Numbered from the stretch's first letter, positions 36,798 to 45,762 are shown. The stretch: 64,000 bases of DNA from Mycobacterium simiae (GCF_010727605.1 NZ_AP022568.1:3224001-3288000); one strand, 5' to 3'. The notes: generated by a model not told the origin, from the sequence alone. Numbers and translations: made by a program.

Positions 36798-37604
36798 TCA
36801 GCCCAGAATGGGAAACCTGCGCTGGTCCGCCAGCCGCCTGAGCGCGGCCTCCATCACCCGACGCACGTGAGCATCCACCTCGTCGACGTCGGCGTCTTTG
36901 CCGAACCGCGCACCGATGTCGATAGGCTCGAGCACCTCGGTGACGATCTTGGCGGGCAGCGGCAGGTTCGGCGGGAAGATGACACTGAATCCGAATGGGA
37001 AGCCGAAGCTGAGCGGCAAGATGTCCACCCGGGCTTTCGTGATTCCCAGCTTGCGGGCCAGCCAATTGCCGCGGGTCAGGAAAAACTGGGTCTCCTGCCC
37101 ACCGATCGAGACAGTCGGCACGATCGGCACCTCGGCCTCGATGGCGGTCCGCACGTAGCCGGTACGACCGTTGAAGTCGATCGTATTAGCGCTCAGTGTG
37201 GGACGGTAGGAATCGTAGTCACCGCCGGGGAAGACGAGCACGACTGCGCCGGAACGCAATGCCGCAGCGGCATTTTCACGACTGGCCTCGATGACGCCCA
37301 CGCGGCGCAGCCAGCCGTCCATCGGGCCCATGAACACCCCGTAGTGGGCCAGGGTGTAGACCGGGCGGTCGTAACCGAACTTGTCGTAATACGCCGACGA
37401 AAAGATCATCACGTCCGGGGTGAACATGCCGCCGGAGTGATTGGACACCACGAGCGCACCGCCGGTCGCAGGAAGGTTGTCCAGGTTTCGCACTTCGGCG
37501 CGATACCAGCGGTTGACCACGGGTCCGATGGTGTTCCCGACCTGTTCGGTGAACAGAGGGTCCCATTTAGCGGTCTCATGCGTCGCCGGTTCGGCGTCGG
37601 CCAT
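36798..37604 (-). CDS. Lysophospholipid acyltransferase family protein
   Basis: A 268-aa acyltransferase of the PlsC/LPLAT superfamily, probably membrane-associated. The first block reads VVSNHSGGMFTPD (NHSGG at 55-59). A later FPGGDYDSYRP block corresponds to the second substrate motif. VPIVPTVSIGGQETQFF fits the diacylglycerol acyltransferase-like branch. Either of two close ATGs (37610 or 37604) may be used; GGGGGA six bases upstream favours 37604. It is convergent with the mycofactocin-type SDR with an 11-base gap. It likely acylates glycerolipids, but the acceptor is unknown. Confidence 0.87.
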   Translation of the reverse strand: MADAEPATHETAKWDPLFTEQVGNTIGPVVNRWYRAEVRNLDNLPATGGALVVSNHSGGMFTPDVMIFSSAYYDKFGYDRPVYTLAHYGVFMGPMDGWLRRVGVIEASRENAAAALRSGAVVLVFPGGDYDSYRPTLSANTIDFNGRTGYVRTAIEAEVPIVPTVSIGGQETQFFLTRGNWLARKLGITKARVDILPLSFGFPFGFSVIFPPNLPLPAKIVTEVLEPIDIGARFGKDADVDEVDAHVRRVMEAALRRLADQRRFPILG

Positions 37605-37910
37605 GGTCATTCCCCCGCGGTCTGTGTTGCCAGTAGTTGGCGGCGCGAGGCCGTCCCCGGGCCGCAGCGCATGTGACATAGAGTACTCTCAGTTTTAGAG
37701 AATGCTATATCCGTTTGCTGGGGCGGCGGCATCGCGGGGAATATGCCCGACGCTGTTCTGGTCCCGGTGGCTTCGGACGGGTCGGAGCGTAATTCGTGCC
37801 TTAATTCTTCAATCACCTTGCCACCCAGCCGAATTCATCCGGCGGCTACGCCGACCGTGCGCGGTGATCCGTTACGAGTTCAACCCGCGTCCGGGCCCGA
37901 GTGAGGGCTC
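37605..37910. other. Gene-poor intergenic region
   Basis: About 306 bases without a supported gene. An inverted CTCT-N7-AGAG (37684-37698) followed by an AT-rich stretch (GAATGCTATATCC) lies about 80 bases upstream of the acyltransferase start and may be part of its promoter. A GTGAG-N4-CTCAC hairpin (37901-37914) overlaps the stop of the next minus-strand gene. I see no conserved ORF. Confidence 0.5.
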
Positions 37911-38375
37911 TCACCCGGCGTCCCGCAGCAACGGCTCCTGCGGGCACTCGGGGACACAGCTCAGCTCGGCGAAGAATTCGATCGCGGCCGCGATGCTGTG
38001 GTCGACGTGCGTCGCGAACTCGTCGAACTCGATGGGTTCGCGGACCCTCCGAGAGTTACGCGCCACGACGCCGACCCGCCGCGGATCGGAGGATCCATGA
38101 ACGGTCGCGATGACTGCTCGGCTCTTGTGATTCCACGAATCGGCGAGGTCGGCCAGCCGCGCGCTGTCGCCCACCGGGAAGAAGCAACCAGGAGTCACTT
38201 GGATCGTGAATTCATCACTGTGCCAACGGGAGATGCCGAGGTGGACATGCAACCGCCGCGGGCGGGTATTGGCCACGTAAAAGAACTCCCCGTCGTGCTG
38301 GCCGCGAAAATACCGGCTGCCGCGGGTGCACAGGTAACGTTCGATCAGATCGGCGGACAGCGCCTCAGTCGTCAT
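37911..38375 (-). CDS. YbjN-like / T3SS-chaperone-like fold protein
   Basis: A protein of about 154 aa. It has the alternating strand pattern of YbjN-type proteins: LIERYLCTRGSRYF, then GEFFYVANTRPRRLHVHLGI, then a helix-rich C-terminal half ending FDEFATHVDHSIAAAIEFFAEL. Mycobacterial relatives of this fold are of unknown function. There are no signal or membrane segments. The ATG at 38375 (MTTEALSADLIERYL) is chosen because the fold begins there; an in-frame ATG at 38420 adds 15 residues. It stands alone between two intergenic gaps and is divergent from the VOC gene. Confidence 0.65.
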   Translation of the reverse strand: MTTEALSADLIERYLCTRGSRYFRGQHDGEFFYVANTRPRRLHVHLGISRWHSDEFTIQVTPGCFFPVGDSARLADLADSWNHKSRAVIATVHGSSDPRRVGVVARNSRRVREPIEFDEFATHVDHSIAAAIEFFAELSCVPECPQEPLLRDAG

Positions 38376-38586
38376 GGAATCAATGCTGAGACCTGCGCCT
38401 TTGCGGATCCTTGGAGCCAAGCAGTGGGTCAGCCAAGAATCTGTTGAGAGTTTGCTGAGTATAACGATTCAGTCACGCGCACAACGGAATACAGCTACCC
38501 AATCGTGACGTTCTGACGCCGGCGGGTAGAGCCGCATCGGGCCCGCGCCGCGGCAGGTCGTGCTGCGACGCATTAGCGTACGAGGG

Positions 38587-38991
38587 ATGAGTATGGGATT
38601 CACCGTGAACCGGTTCGACCATATCGTGATCAACTGCAACGACGTCGAAGCTACCGCCGCGTGGTATGAGCGGGTGTTGGGCATGAAAAAAGAGACCTTC
38701 GGGCCGTCGAACAGAACCGCGCTGGTCTTCGGGAATCAGAAGATCAACCTTCGGCCCCTGGGCGCCCTGGCCGACGATCCCGACTGGGTCACCGGGGCCG
38801 TGGAAGCGCCAGGCTCCGAAGACCTCTGCTTCATCACCGACACCGCTCCGGACGACGTGCGCGCTCATCTCATCGAGTGTGGAGTCGAGATCACTGCCGG
38901 TCCGGTCACCAAGACCGGTGCACTGGGACCGATGACCTCGCACTATTGCCGGGATATCGACGGGAACCTGGTCGAAATCGCCGTCTACTGA
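38587..38991 (+). CDS. VOC (glyoxalase/dioxygenase-like) family protein
   Basis: A 134-aa single-module vicinal-oxygen-chelate protein. FDHIVINCNDVEATAAWYERVLGM-type opening supplies the first metal His, and the end DIDGNLVEIAVY supplies the Glu ligand. A second candidate ligand His lies in MTSHYCRDIDG. The family includes glyoxalase I, ring-cleaving dioxygenases and fosfomycin-resistance enzymes. The ATG at 38587 lies 7 bases after a TAGCGT -10-like box (possible leaderless start); a second ATG at 38593 has GAGGG upstream. Its stop overlaps the stop of the convergent cupin gene by 7 bases. The substrate is unknown. Confidence 0.88.
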   Translation: MSMGFTVNRFDHIVINCNDVEATAAWYERVLGMKKETFGPSNRTALVFGNQKINLRPLGALADDPDWVTGAVEAPGSEDLCFITDTAPDDVRAHLIECGVEITAGPVTKTGALGPMTSHYCRDIDGNLVEIAVY

Positions 38992-39452
38992 CCGTTTTCC
39001 AGGGGGTACAGGGCGGGCAGGTTGACAACGATGGCTTCCTGTGTGCTGCGGGCGATCACGACCTCGGCCTGCTCGTCCGGGCGGGGATTTTCTTCGCGGT
39101 GCGGCAGGTAGGGCGGGATGAAGACGTAGTCGCCGGGGGCGGTCGCGATGCGCACCTCGTCGACTCCGTCGTGAAACACGAACTCCGGGTGTCCACTGCG
39201 CACGTAGATCGCCGTCTCGGAGTCGCCGTGATGGTGGTTGTCGGAGACGGTGTTCGGTAGCGCGTGAGTCTCACCCATCCATAGCTTCTCAGCGCCGACC
39301 GACTTGCCGTTGAGGGCCGCGAACCGCCGCAGGCCTTCCGATTGTGCGGTGTCGGTGCTGATGTCGGACGCCTTGATGTGGTGTACCCGGCTGCGCAGTG
39401 GGCTTTGTTCGGTGTCGTCGAAATCGGGGTGAAAACCGTCCGCGGTTGCCAT
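38985..39452 (-). CDS. Cupin domain protein
   Basis: A 155-aa single-domain cupin. Metal ligands are seen in NHHHGDSETAIYV (His cluster and Glu, about residues 72-84) and in a later PPYLPHREENP (His about 118). Such proteins bind metal and act as isomerases, dioxygenases or ligand-binding sensors. GGAG lies upstream of the ATG at 39452. It is the last gene of a minus-strand run and lies 14 bases after the flavin disulfide-oxidoreductase-like gene, so it probably acts with it. The role is unknown. Confidence 0.85.
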   Translation of the reverse strand: MATADGFHPDFDDTEQSPLRSRVHHIKASDISTDTAQSEGLRRFAALNGKSVGAEKLWMGETHALPNTVSDNHHHGDSETAIYVRSGHPEFVFHDGVDEVRIATAPGDYVFIPPYLPHREENPRPDEQAEVVIARSTQEAIVVNLPALYPLENGQ

Positions 39453-39466
39453 TTGCGCTCCTGTCG

Positions 39467-40906
39467 CTAGTCTGAATTTCGGTAGGCCTCAAGAAGTTTC
39501 AGCCACAGTTCACTGATCGTCGGGAAGCAGGGCACCGCATGCCACAGCCGGGCGATGGGAACCTGACCGGCGACCGCGATGGTGGCCGAGTGCAACATTT
39601 CGGTGGCACCGGGACCGACCAATGTAACCCCAAGTAGATAGCGCTGATCTTCATCGACCACCATACGCGCTCGGCCACTATAGCCGTCGGCATAAAGCTT
39701 GGCGCCCATGACAACTTCACCGATTTCGACGTCGACGGTGCGGACCCGATGCCCGGCCTGCACCGCCTGCTCAGCGGTCAGTCCGACGGCGGCTGCCTCG
39801 GGGTCGGTGAAGAATGCCTGGGGTACCGCATGGTGGTCGGCCGTTGTGGCATGCGTACCCCACGGCGCGGTGTCCAACGGCTTTCCGGCGGCACGTGCGG
39901 CGATCGCGGCACCGGCGATACGGGCCTGGTACTTGCCCTGGTGAGTCAGCAACGCTCGGTGATTGACATCGCCCGCCGCATAGAGCCAACCGTCCTGGAC
40001 AGCCTGCACTCGGCAGGTGTCGTCGACATCGAGCCAGCTGCCCGGGGTCAGCCCTACTGTTTCCAGGCCGATGTCGTCGGTGAGCGGTGCCCGGCCCGTG
40101 GCGAAGAGCACCTCGTCGACCGTAATGTCGGTGCCGTCGTCGAGCTCGACAGTGACCGGGCCCGCCGCCTCGGGCCGCCGAAGCGCGCGTAGGGTGACTC
40201 CCACCCGCACATCGACACCCGCGTCGGTGAGGCCGCACCGGATGCGTTCGCCGACAAACGGTTCCATTCGCGGCAGCAAGCCGGATCCTCGAACCAGCAG
40301 AGTTACCGCGGATCCCAATCCCTGCCAGGCGGTTGCCATTTCGACGCCGACACCACCGGCCCCGACGATCGCTAGTCGCCCCGGCACGGTGCTGCTATCG
40401 GTTGCTTGACGGTTCGTCCACGGCCGCGCCTCGACGATGCCCGGCAAGTCGGGAAGCGCGGCCCGACTACCGGTGCATACGACTACCGCATGCTGGGCAT
40501 CGAGGGTGATCTCCCCGTCGGACGACGACACGGTGACCCGCCGGGGCCCATTGAGCCGGCCGTGCCCGCGTACCAGGGTCGCGCCGATTCCGCTGACCCA
40601 GTCGGCCTGGCCGGTGTCATCCCAATCGGTCACATAGCGATTGCGGCGCCCGAACACCCCCAGCGGGTCGATCGGACCGGTGACAGCCTCGCGTGCGCCG
40701 TCAACCCGCCCGACGTCGGCCAGGGCAAGGACGGGCCGCAACAGTGCCTTGCTCGGCACGCACGCCCAGTACGAGCATTCACCGCCGACGAGTTCGCGCT
40801 CGACGACCGCGACCCGCAGGCCCCCGGAGCGGGCACGTTCGGCGGCGTTCTGGCCCACCGGTCCGGCGCCGAGCACCACCACGTCGAATTCGTTGCTGGG
40901 TGTCAT
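39467..40906 (-). CDS. Pyridine nucleotide-disulfide oxidoreductase family flavoprotein
   Basis: A 479-aa FAD/NAD(P)H enzyme related to dihydrolipoamide dehydrogenase and mercuric reductase. The FAD motif GAGPVG is at 13-18, the redox disulfide is Cys44-x4-Cys49 in [13 protein letters not shown], and a second Rossmann motif reads [13 protein letters not shown]. In classical members the C terminus has HPTxSE with an active-site His; here it reads CFPTISELW, so that His is Phe and the usual dithiol-disulfide chemistry is unlikely to be standard. Quinone or another acceptor is possible. It resembles Rv0794c as I recall. It lies 43 bases after the HAD gene and 14 before the cupin. Confidence 0.88.
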   Translation of the reverse strand: MTPSNEFDVVVLGAGPVGQNAAERARSGGLRVAVVERELVGGECSYWACVPSKALLRPVLALADVGRVDGAREAVTGPIDPLGVFGRRNRYVTDWDDTGQADWVSGIGATLVRGHGRLNGPRRVTVSSSDGEITLDAQHAVVVCTGSRAALPDLPGIVEARPWTNRQATDSSTVPGRLAIVGAGGVGVEMATAWQGLGSAVTLLVRGSGLLPRMEPFVGERIRCGLTDAGVDVRVGVTLRALRRPEAAGPVTVELDDGTDITVDEVLFATGRAPLTDDIGLETVGLTPGSWLDVDDTCRVQAVQDGWLYAAGDVNHRALLTHQGKYQARIAGAAIAARAAGKPLDTAPWGTHATTADHHAVPQAFFTDPEAAAVGLTAEQAVQAGHRVRTVDVEIGEVVMGAKLYADGYSGRARMVVDEDQRYLLGVTLVGPGATEMLHSATIAVAGQVPIARLWHAVPCFPTISELWLKLLEAYRNSD

Positions 40907-40949
40907 GTTCTCGCTTTCGGTGGGCCTGTTTGCGTCGATCGGCGGTCGG

Positions 40950-41639
40950 TTAAGAGGCCCCGGCGGCGAGCTGCTCGGCTAGCTGTCGCAGGTCACTTGC
41001 GACCAGGGTCGGTTGGGGCAGGCCGTCGACCGGCAGTGGGGGGTTGCCCGGTCGCGTGATCAGGGCGGTGCTGAAGCCGACGTTCTGCGCGCCGAGCAGA
41101 TCCCACACATGGGCGGCCACCATCATGCAATCGGCGGGATCCACGTCGAGGGACTGGCAGGCGTGTTGGTAGACCGCGGGAGACGGCTTGAATGCACGAC
41201 AGGAGTCCACGCTGAGCTGCCGCTCGAAGAATCCGGCGAGTCCCGCATGCTCGAGGGGTGTCGTTGCACCGGGGCGGTGTGGCGAATTCGTTAGCGTAAC
41301 AAGCCGAAAACCGTTGTTTCGCAATGCCACAAGGCCTTCTTCGACGTCCGGATGGGCGGGCATCGTTCTCATGTGCGCGTGTAGGCGGTCGACCTGTTCG
41401 TCGGTGATGTCGACAGCGTGGGCATCGGCCAGCATGCGCAGGACGCCTTGGCCGAGCGTGAAGAAGTCGACATAGCGCTCGGCCAGCGTGATCGTCATCG
41501 AGTACATCACGAGTTGGCCGAACCATTCGCGCAGCACTTTCTCGTCACCGAACAGTTCGCCGAAAAGCGGCGCTATCGATTCGACATCAATGAGTGTCTC
41601 GTTGACGTCGAAAACAAGTACCGATGGTGTCGTCCGCAT
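40950..41639 (-). CDS. Haloacid dehalogenase type II-like HAD hydrolase
   Basis: A 229-aa HAD-superfamily protein resembling L-2-haloacid dehalogenases. Motif [11 protein letters not shown] has the nucleophile Asp11, motif II TLTNSP has the Thr/Asn, Lys in FKPSPAVY is the motif III Lys, and motif IV reads [15 protein letters not shown]. Dehalogenases form an ester through the Asp and release halide; phosphatase activity is less likely because the second Asp of DxD is Asn. AGGAGG lies 12 bases before the ATG at 41639. The ATG is 2 bases after the stop of the TMEM175-like gene, so the genes are cotranscribed. Confidence 0.88.
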   Translation of the reverse strand: MRTTPSVLVFDVNETLIDVESIAPLFGELFGDEKVLREWFGQLVMYSMTITLAERYVDFFTLGQGVLRMLADAHAVDITDEQVDRLHAHMRTMPAHPDVEEGLVALRNNGFRLVTLTNSPHRPGATTPLEHAGLAGFFERQLSVDSCRAFKPSPAVYQHACQSLDVDPADCMMVAAHVWDLLGAQNVGFSTALITRPGNPPLPVDGLPQPTLVASDLRQLAEQLAAGAS

Positions 41640-41641
41640 GA

Positions 41642-42235
41642 CTATTGCTGCGCCTCCTGATGATCCGGAATGTCCGGCCGTATGTATCCGATCAGACACA
41701 GACATATCAACGCCATCGCGACGGCCGGCCAGCGGAGTGCGACAACCGCAGCTGTCGCGAAGACGAAGATCGTGAGGAATGACCTCATCCGCAGCAGCCT
41801 GCGCAACCGATGCGAAACATCCTCATGGGCGGGACGGTCGATGACCTCGGTGCACAACGCAATGTAGGTGATGTTGACCAGGACGAACACCGAGGCATAC
41901 AAGACCACCGGTGCGTCGGCCAACCGGCTGTCGGCGATCCATTCGGTGGTGAACGGGATCAGCGACACCGAGAAGAGGTGCGCGAAATTGGACCACACCA
42001 GCCGCGGTGTTGCGCTCTGGGCGTAGCCGAACAGATGGTGATGGTTGACCCAGACGATCGCAATGAACACGTAGCTGACTACGTAGCTCAGCCCCGTCGG
42101 CCACAGCGGCAACAACGCGTCGATGCTGGGTGCACTGGGCGGCTTGAGTTCGAGCACCAGAATGGTGATGAGCACCGCGAAGACGCCGTCGGAGAATGCC
42201 TGCACTCGCTCCGCGCTGACTTTGCGTGCAGCCAC
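41642..42235 (-). CDS. TMEM175 / DUF1211-family membrane protein
   Basis: A 197-aa integral membrane protein with about six hydrophobic segments. The N-terminal RVQAFSDGVFAVLITILVLELK contains the FSDG signature (residues 14-17) of bacterial TMEM175 proteins, which form potassium channels as tetramers. The second module's FSDG is not present, as normal for the single-repeat bacterial form. The start is GTG at 42235 with GGGAGG upstream. It lies 24 bases after the DUF427 gene and 2 bases before the HAD gene. Why a channel sits with redox enzymes is not clear. Confidence 0.87.
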   Translation of the reverse strand: MAARKVSAERVQAFSDGVFAVLITILVLELKPPSAPSIDALLPLWPTGLSYVVSYVFIAIVWVNHHHLFGYAQSATPRLVWSNFAHLFSVSLIPFTTEWIADSRLADAPVVLYASVFVLVNITYIALCTEVIDRPAHEDVSHRLRRLLRMRSFLTIFVFATAAVVALRWPAVAMALICLCLIGYIRPDIPDHQEAQQ

Positions 42236-42259
42236 CGTGACCTCCCGTCGCGTCGCGTT

Positions 42260-43147
42260 TCACTCTGGCCGACGGTCTGCCAGCGGCGGCTCGCCGAGCA
42301 CCTCATCGATGTCGAGTCCCCGGTCGACGCCGTGCGGGACGACGGTTTGACCCGGTTCGAGGTGCAGCCGTTTGTCGTCGAGGCACACCTCGATCTTGTC
42401 GGGCTCGAAGGACACCAGGTTGCGCACCCGAGAAACCTCGGCCCAGGCATTGACATAGGACCAGGCGGCGCGCTTGTGGGCGCCGATATCGTAGTAAGAG
42501 GCGATTCCCTTGTAAGGGCAGAATGTCTGTCCATCAACGGGTTTGAGTGCCGAGTCGTCGATGTCGTCACGTGGCACGTACCAACGCGGCGCAAAGCCGG
42601 ATTCGTACAGAGCCAACGGGCGGTGTGTGTCGGCGACCACCCGATCGGCGTCTCGAACCACCAGATGCCGTGAGGTGGAGCGAATGTCGATGCGATGATA
42701 GGCGTCGGCCGCATGCCCAACGATGCGCTCGTCTTCCTCGAAGAAGGCGTCCACGGCACGCCACGCGAAGGCCACACGTCCGCCGAGAATCGCGGCATGG
42801 TGGGGCAGGGCGATGTGCTGCCACGCCGCGTGCGTGGCCTCCCGCCCGGGGACCCGCACGGTGAACCATTGAGTGTCGCCGAGGTCTTGGTGCTGGGTCA
42901 CGCGGCCCTCGGAGAGCAGGATGCCCCCTGCCACGTCGTCCACCGGGAAATACGCGACGGGATAGCGGCCGGGCTCGTGCAGTAGCACCACGTCCTGGCT
43001 GTCGGCGATCCATCGGTCCGCAAAGCGGACGCGCATGCGGCGACGTAACGGCTCTGCGTAAAGTAGCCGGGGCGGCAGCGGCTGCGGAGTCAAGAAGTGG
43101 CCGACCGACCCGGTGGCCAGCGGGCCTTGCTGCCATGCCAACCCCAT
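42260..43147 (-). CDS. Duplicated DUF427 protein
   Basis: A protein of about 295 aa with two DUF427 modules in tandem. Module one spans about residues 35-125 (VRFADRWIADSQDVVLLHEPGRYPVAYFP) and module two about residues 155-250 (VVRDADRVVADTHRPLALYESGFAPRWYVP...CPYKGIASYYDI). FCPYKG in module two is the usual conserved motif, while module one lacks it. The molecular function of the domain is not established. The ATG at 43147 is used; an in-frame GTG at 43159 is possible. It heads the minus-strand operon with the TMEM175, HAD, flavin and cupin genes, and lies 54 bases after the quinone oxidoreductase-like gene. Confidence 0.84.
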   Translation of the reverse strand: MGLAWQQGPLATGSVGHFLTPQPLPPRLLYAEPLRRRMRVRFADRWIADSQDVVLLHEPGRYPVAYFPVDDVAGGILLSEGRVTQHQDLGDTQWFTVRVPGREATHAAWQHIALPHHAAILGGRVAFAWRAVDAFFEEDERIVGHAADAYHRIDIRSTSRHLVVRDADRVVADTHRPLALYESGFAPRWYVPRDDIDDSALKPVDGQTFCPYKGIASYYDIGAHKRAAWSYVNAWAEVSRVRNLVSFEPDKIEVCLDDKRLHLEPGQTVVPHGVDRGLDIDEVLGEPPLADRRPE

Positions 43148-43201
43148 CTTCGCCGCCACCCTTCGCTGAATACCTTGTCAGAGCCGATATTTCGTGAACT
43201 T

Positions 43202-44248
43202 TTAGTCCATGACGACGACCATTTTTCCGCCGGCTTCTCCGGCCTCCATCATGCGGTGTGCCTCGTGAATCTGGTCGAAAGAGAAGACGTGTGACGGCGT
43301 TGCATCGAGCTTGCCCTCCGCCACCTGCCGTGCGATGTCCTGCAAGGGCACGTCGGACAGAGGGAAGCCGGGTGTGCCGAACACGAAGCTACCGAAGAAG
43401 TTCAGGTTGACCCCACTGGCCATGCGCAGCAGCGGGTTGAAGTCGCCGATCGGATCGAGGCCGCCCAGCCATCCGGCGAGGCACGCAGTGCCACCGCGGC
43501 GCAGCATGTCCAGCGAGTCGAGAATCGTGCTGTTGCCCACCAGGTCCAGCACGGCATCGATCCGTTTGGATTCGGCAATGTGGGCGGCAAGGTCAGGTCT
43601 TTCCTGCTCGACGCGGGAGGCGCCCAGGCCTTCGAGTGTCGCAAAGCGCTTCGGATTACGCGCGGTGGCAATCACATTCGCGCCGGCGGCCACCGCCATC
43701 TTGAGCGCCGCCTGGCCGAATGATGATGTGGCGCCGCGCAACACCAGCGTTTGTCCGGCCTTGAGATCGAGGTTGCGAAACAGGCACGTCCACGCTACCG
43801 CGTAGGTCTCAGGGAGCGCGGCCAGTTGCGACCACGGCAGCTCGGATTCGATGAGCGCAACGTTGGCCGCCCGTACCCGCGTGTATTGGGCGTAACTACC
43901 GTTGATCGTTCGTCCCAGACCGCCCATGAGCGCGGCGACCTTGGCGCCGACCGGAAATTCCCCGCTCGGGCAGGAATCGACGATCCCGACACATTCGATC
44001 CCGCTGACTTCCGCGGCCTCGGCCCACTCGCCACGGCGCATGTGCAGCTCGGCATGGTTGATCCCGAATCCCTTCACCTCGATCACCACCTCGCCGTCCT
44101 TGGGTCGCGGCTTAGGGATTTCGGTATAGACCAGACTGTCGAGCCCGCCGAACCCTGCCAAGATGATGGCGCGCATGTTTTCCCCGCCGGGTTGCTCCCG
44201 CACCACTGCTGGAGCGGTCGGCAATGTGCCGCTGGTGGTGGTGCTCAT
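43202..44248 (-). CDS. Zinc-binding-type alcohol dehydrogenase / quinone oxidoreductase
   Basis: A 348-aa medium-chain dehydrogenase/reductase of the quinone oxidoreductase type. A GroES-like fold (GEVVIEVKGFGINHAELHMRRGEW) is followed by a Rossmann domain with VLRGATSSFGQAALKMAVAAGA as the NADPH motif. The structural zinc Cys cluster is missing, as usual in quinone oxidoreductases. I use the ATG at 44248 with AAAGAGG upstream; the next ATG at 44176 (MRAIILAG) is also possible. The 123 bases upstream hold two TGGG-N8-CCCA sites, so it is likely controlled by one of the TetR proteins just upstream. The substrate is unknown. Confidence 0.9.
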   Translation of the reverse strand: MSTTTSGTLPTAPAVVREQPGGENMRAIILAGFGGLDSLVYTEIPKPRPKDGEVVIEVKGFGINHAELHMRRGEWAEAAEVSGIECVGIVDSCPSGEFPVGAKVAALMGGLGRTINGSYAQYTRVRAANVALIESELPWSQLAALPETYAVAWTCLFRNLDLKAGQTLVLRGATSSFGQAALKMAVAAGANVIATARNPKRFATLEGLGASRVEQERPDLAAHIAESKRIDAVLDLVGNSTILDSLDMLRRGGTACLAGWLGGLDPIGDFNPLLRMASGVNLNFFGSFVFGTPGFPLSDVPLQDIARQVAEGKLDATPSHVFSFDQIHEAHRMMEAGEAGGKMVVVMD

Positions 44249-44306
44249 AGCAATGCCTCTTTCCGACTCGTCGGGCAGACGGTGATAGCGACGCACGCGG
44301 CAATAA

Positions 44307-44322
44307 TGGGCCGGCCAACCCA
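44307..44322. promoter_or_regulatory. TGGG-N8-CCCA operator, site A
   Basis: TGGG-ccggccaa-CCCA, between the second TetR gene and the quinone oxidoreductase-like gene. It is one of five sites with the same 16-base form in this region. The flanks are AT-rich (AATAA and GTAATTA), as at the other sites. Confidence 0.6.
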
Positions 44323-44329
44323 GTAATTA

Positions 44330-44345
44330 TGGGCTGGGAGACCCA
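44330..44345. promoter_or_regulatory. TGGG-N8-CCCA operator, site B
   Basis: TGGG-ctgggaga-CCCA with outer arms ATTA and CAAT, 23 bases after site A. Together the pair lies upstream of the quinone oxidoreductase-like gene and fits two TetR dimers. Confidence 0.65.
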
Positions 44346-44371
44346 CAATGTCCAGCGCTGACAGGGGACGG

Positions 44372-45031
44372 TCAGGATTTGCGTCGCTGCCGAGATCGGC
44401 CCCGTTTGCCCGGCTCGGTGGTGAAGGAGCGCACGTAGTCGACGGCCGCGGTGACCGCCACCCGCAGCGGTTCGGCATCGCCGGTGGCATGGGTAATCAT
44501 GGCCCCGCCCTGATGCGCGCTGACCAGCGACGCGGCCAGATGCCGGGGATCGGCATCGGGCCGAAGTTCCCCGCGCCGACGCATGGTTGTCAGGCCGGTC
44601 CGGAACAGTTCAAGCCACCGGTCGTAGCCGTAGGCCAGGTCGTCGCGTACTTCGTCGTCGGCTTCGATCAATTCGCCAGCCAGCGACCCATAGACGCACC
44701 CACCCACTCGGTACACCCTGTCGATGTCGTCAATGCAGGCATCGGCCCACGCTTGCAGTGCGTCGATGCTGTCGAGCGCGGCGAGCCGCGGTTGGGTGTG
44801 GAACTTGATGACATCGTCGCGGCGCGCGGCGATGACCTCGCGGGTCAAGTCGCGCTTGTCGCGGAAGTAGTGCGAGATCTGTGACCCACTCACCGCCGCG
44901 GTGCGGCGCACGTCTTCGATGCTTGTGTTGGCTACTCCCCGCTCGAACATCAACTTGGCCGCGGCCTTGATGATGCGGTTGCGCGTCGCCTGTCCCTTGC
45001 GGGTGAACCGAGGCTTCGCATCGTCGATCAC
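44372..45031 (-). CDS. TetR-family regulator, paralogue 1
   Basis: A 219-aa TetR regulator. The N-terminal DNA-binding domain runs from RFTRKGQATRNRIIKAAAKL to the recognition helix AAVSGSQISHYFRDK at about residues 10-60. The C-terminal domain shares AHQGG and the surrounding pattern with the upstream gene, so the two are paralogues. The start is GTG at 45031, overlapping the stop of the first TetR gene by GTGA. This makes the two regulators cotranscribed and translationally coupled. Its likely sites are the five TGGG-N8-CCCA palindromes. The effector is unknown. Confidence 0.9.
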   Translation of the reverse strand: MIDDAKPRFTRKGQATRNRIIKAAAKLMFERGVANTSIEDVRRTAAVSGSQISHYFRDKRDLTREVIAARRDDVIKFHTQPRLAALDSIDALQAWADACIDDIDRVYRVGGCVYGSLAGELIEADDEVRDDLAYGYDRWLELFRTGLTTMRRRGELRPDADPRHLAASLVSAHQGGAMITHATGDAEPLRVAVTAAVDYVRSFTTEPGKRGRSRQRRKS

Positions 45032-45729
45032 GTTGCGGCCCTCGGACTTACCCGGCGGACCCGAGGGCGCCGGGCAGGGCGCGGCTTGCGCTCGTCGGGG
45101 TCGGTAGCGAACATGCGCAAGTAGTTGACCGCGAAGCGCGTGGCGTCGGCGTGCGGCCACTCCGCTCGATAGGTGAAGGCCATCGTGCCGCCCCCTTGGT
45201 GCGCGGCGACGATGGCGAGGGCCAGCCGTCGCGGATCGGCGCCGGGCATCAGGGCGCCGTTGCCCTTCATGCGCTGGATCGCGGATTCGAGCAACTCCAC
45301 CCACTGCCAATAGCCGGCCGCCAAGGTGGCGCGCGTCGTGTTGTCGGACTTGGCCAACTGAGCGGCCAGCGCGTGGTAGGTGGGAGTGCCGCCGGAGGTC
45401 CCGATGCGTCGCAGGTAGCGCATGTTGAGATCGATCCATCGCTCGAAGTCGTCGAACGAGTCCAGATCGCCGAGGCTGGGCTGGCGATGGAAGTCGAGCA
45501 CCACGGCGATCTGACGTCTGATCACCTCGCGGATCAGGGCGCCCTTGTCGGCGAAGTAGTGGGCGAGCTGCGACCCGCTGACCGACGCGGCCCTGCGCAC
45601 TTTTTCCATGTTCGCCGCCGACAGCCCCTCGCTGACGATCAGCTGGGCGGCGGCCTGGACAATCCTGTCGCGGGTCGCCCGCCCCTTGGCGGTCAACCGT
45701 CGTTCATCATGGACCTCGGGATGGGCCAT
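45028..45729 (-). CDS. TetR-family regulator, paralogue 2
   Basis: A 233-aa TetR regulator. RLTAKGRATRDRIVQAAAQL leads to the recognition helix ASVSGSQLAHYFADK, nearly the same as SGSQISHYFRDK in the coupled paralogue, so both may read the same operator. The C-terminal end is strongly basic (KPRPARRPRVRR). A TGGG-N8-CCCA site (45763-45778) lies 34 bases upstream of the ATG at 45729, which points to autoregulation. It is 74 bases downstream of the alpha/beta hydrolase stop on the same strand. The effector is unknown. Confidence 0.9.
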   Translation of the reverse strand: MAHPEVHDERRLTAKGRATRDRIVQAAAQLIVSEGLSAANMEKVRRAASVSGSQLAHYFADKGALIREVIRRQIAVVLDFHRQPSLGDLDSFDDFERWIDLNMRYLRRIGTSGGTPTYHALAAQLAKSDNTTRATLAAGYWQWVELLESAIQRMKGNGALMPGADPRRLALAIVAAHQGGGTMAFTYRAEWPHADATRFAVNYLRMFATDPDERKPRPARRPRVRRVSPRAAT

Positions 45730-45762
45730 CGCGTCAGGCTAACCCGGTGACGCCCCCGATTA

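Noticed and set aside
37684..37698. CTCT-N7-AGAG inverted repeat
   Set aside because: The arms are only 4 bases long; not enough to call an operator.
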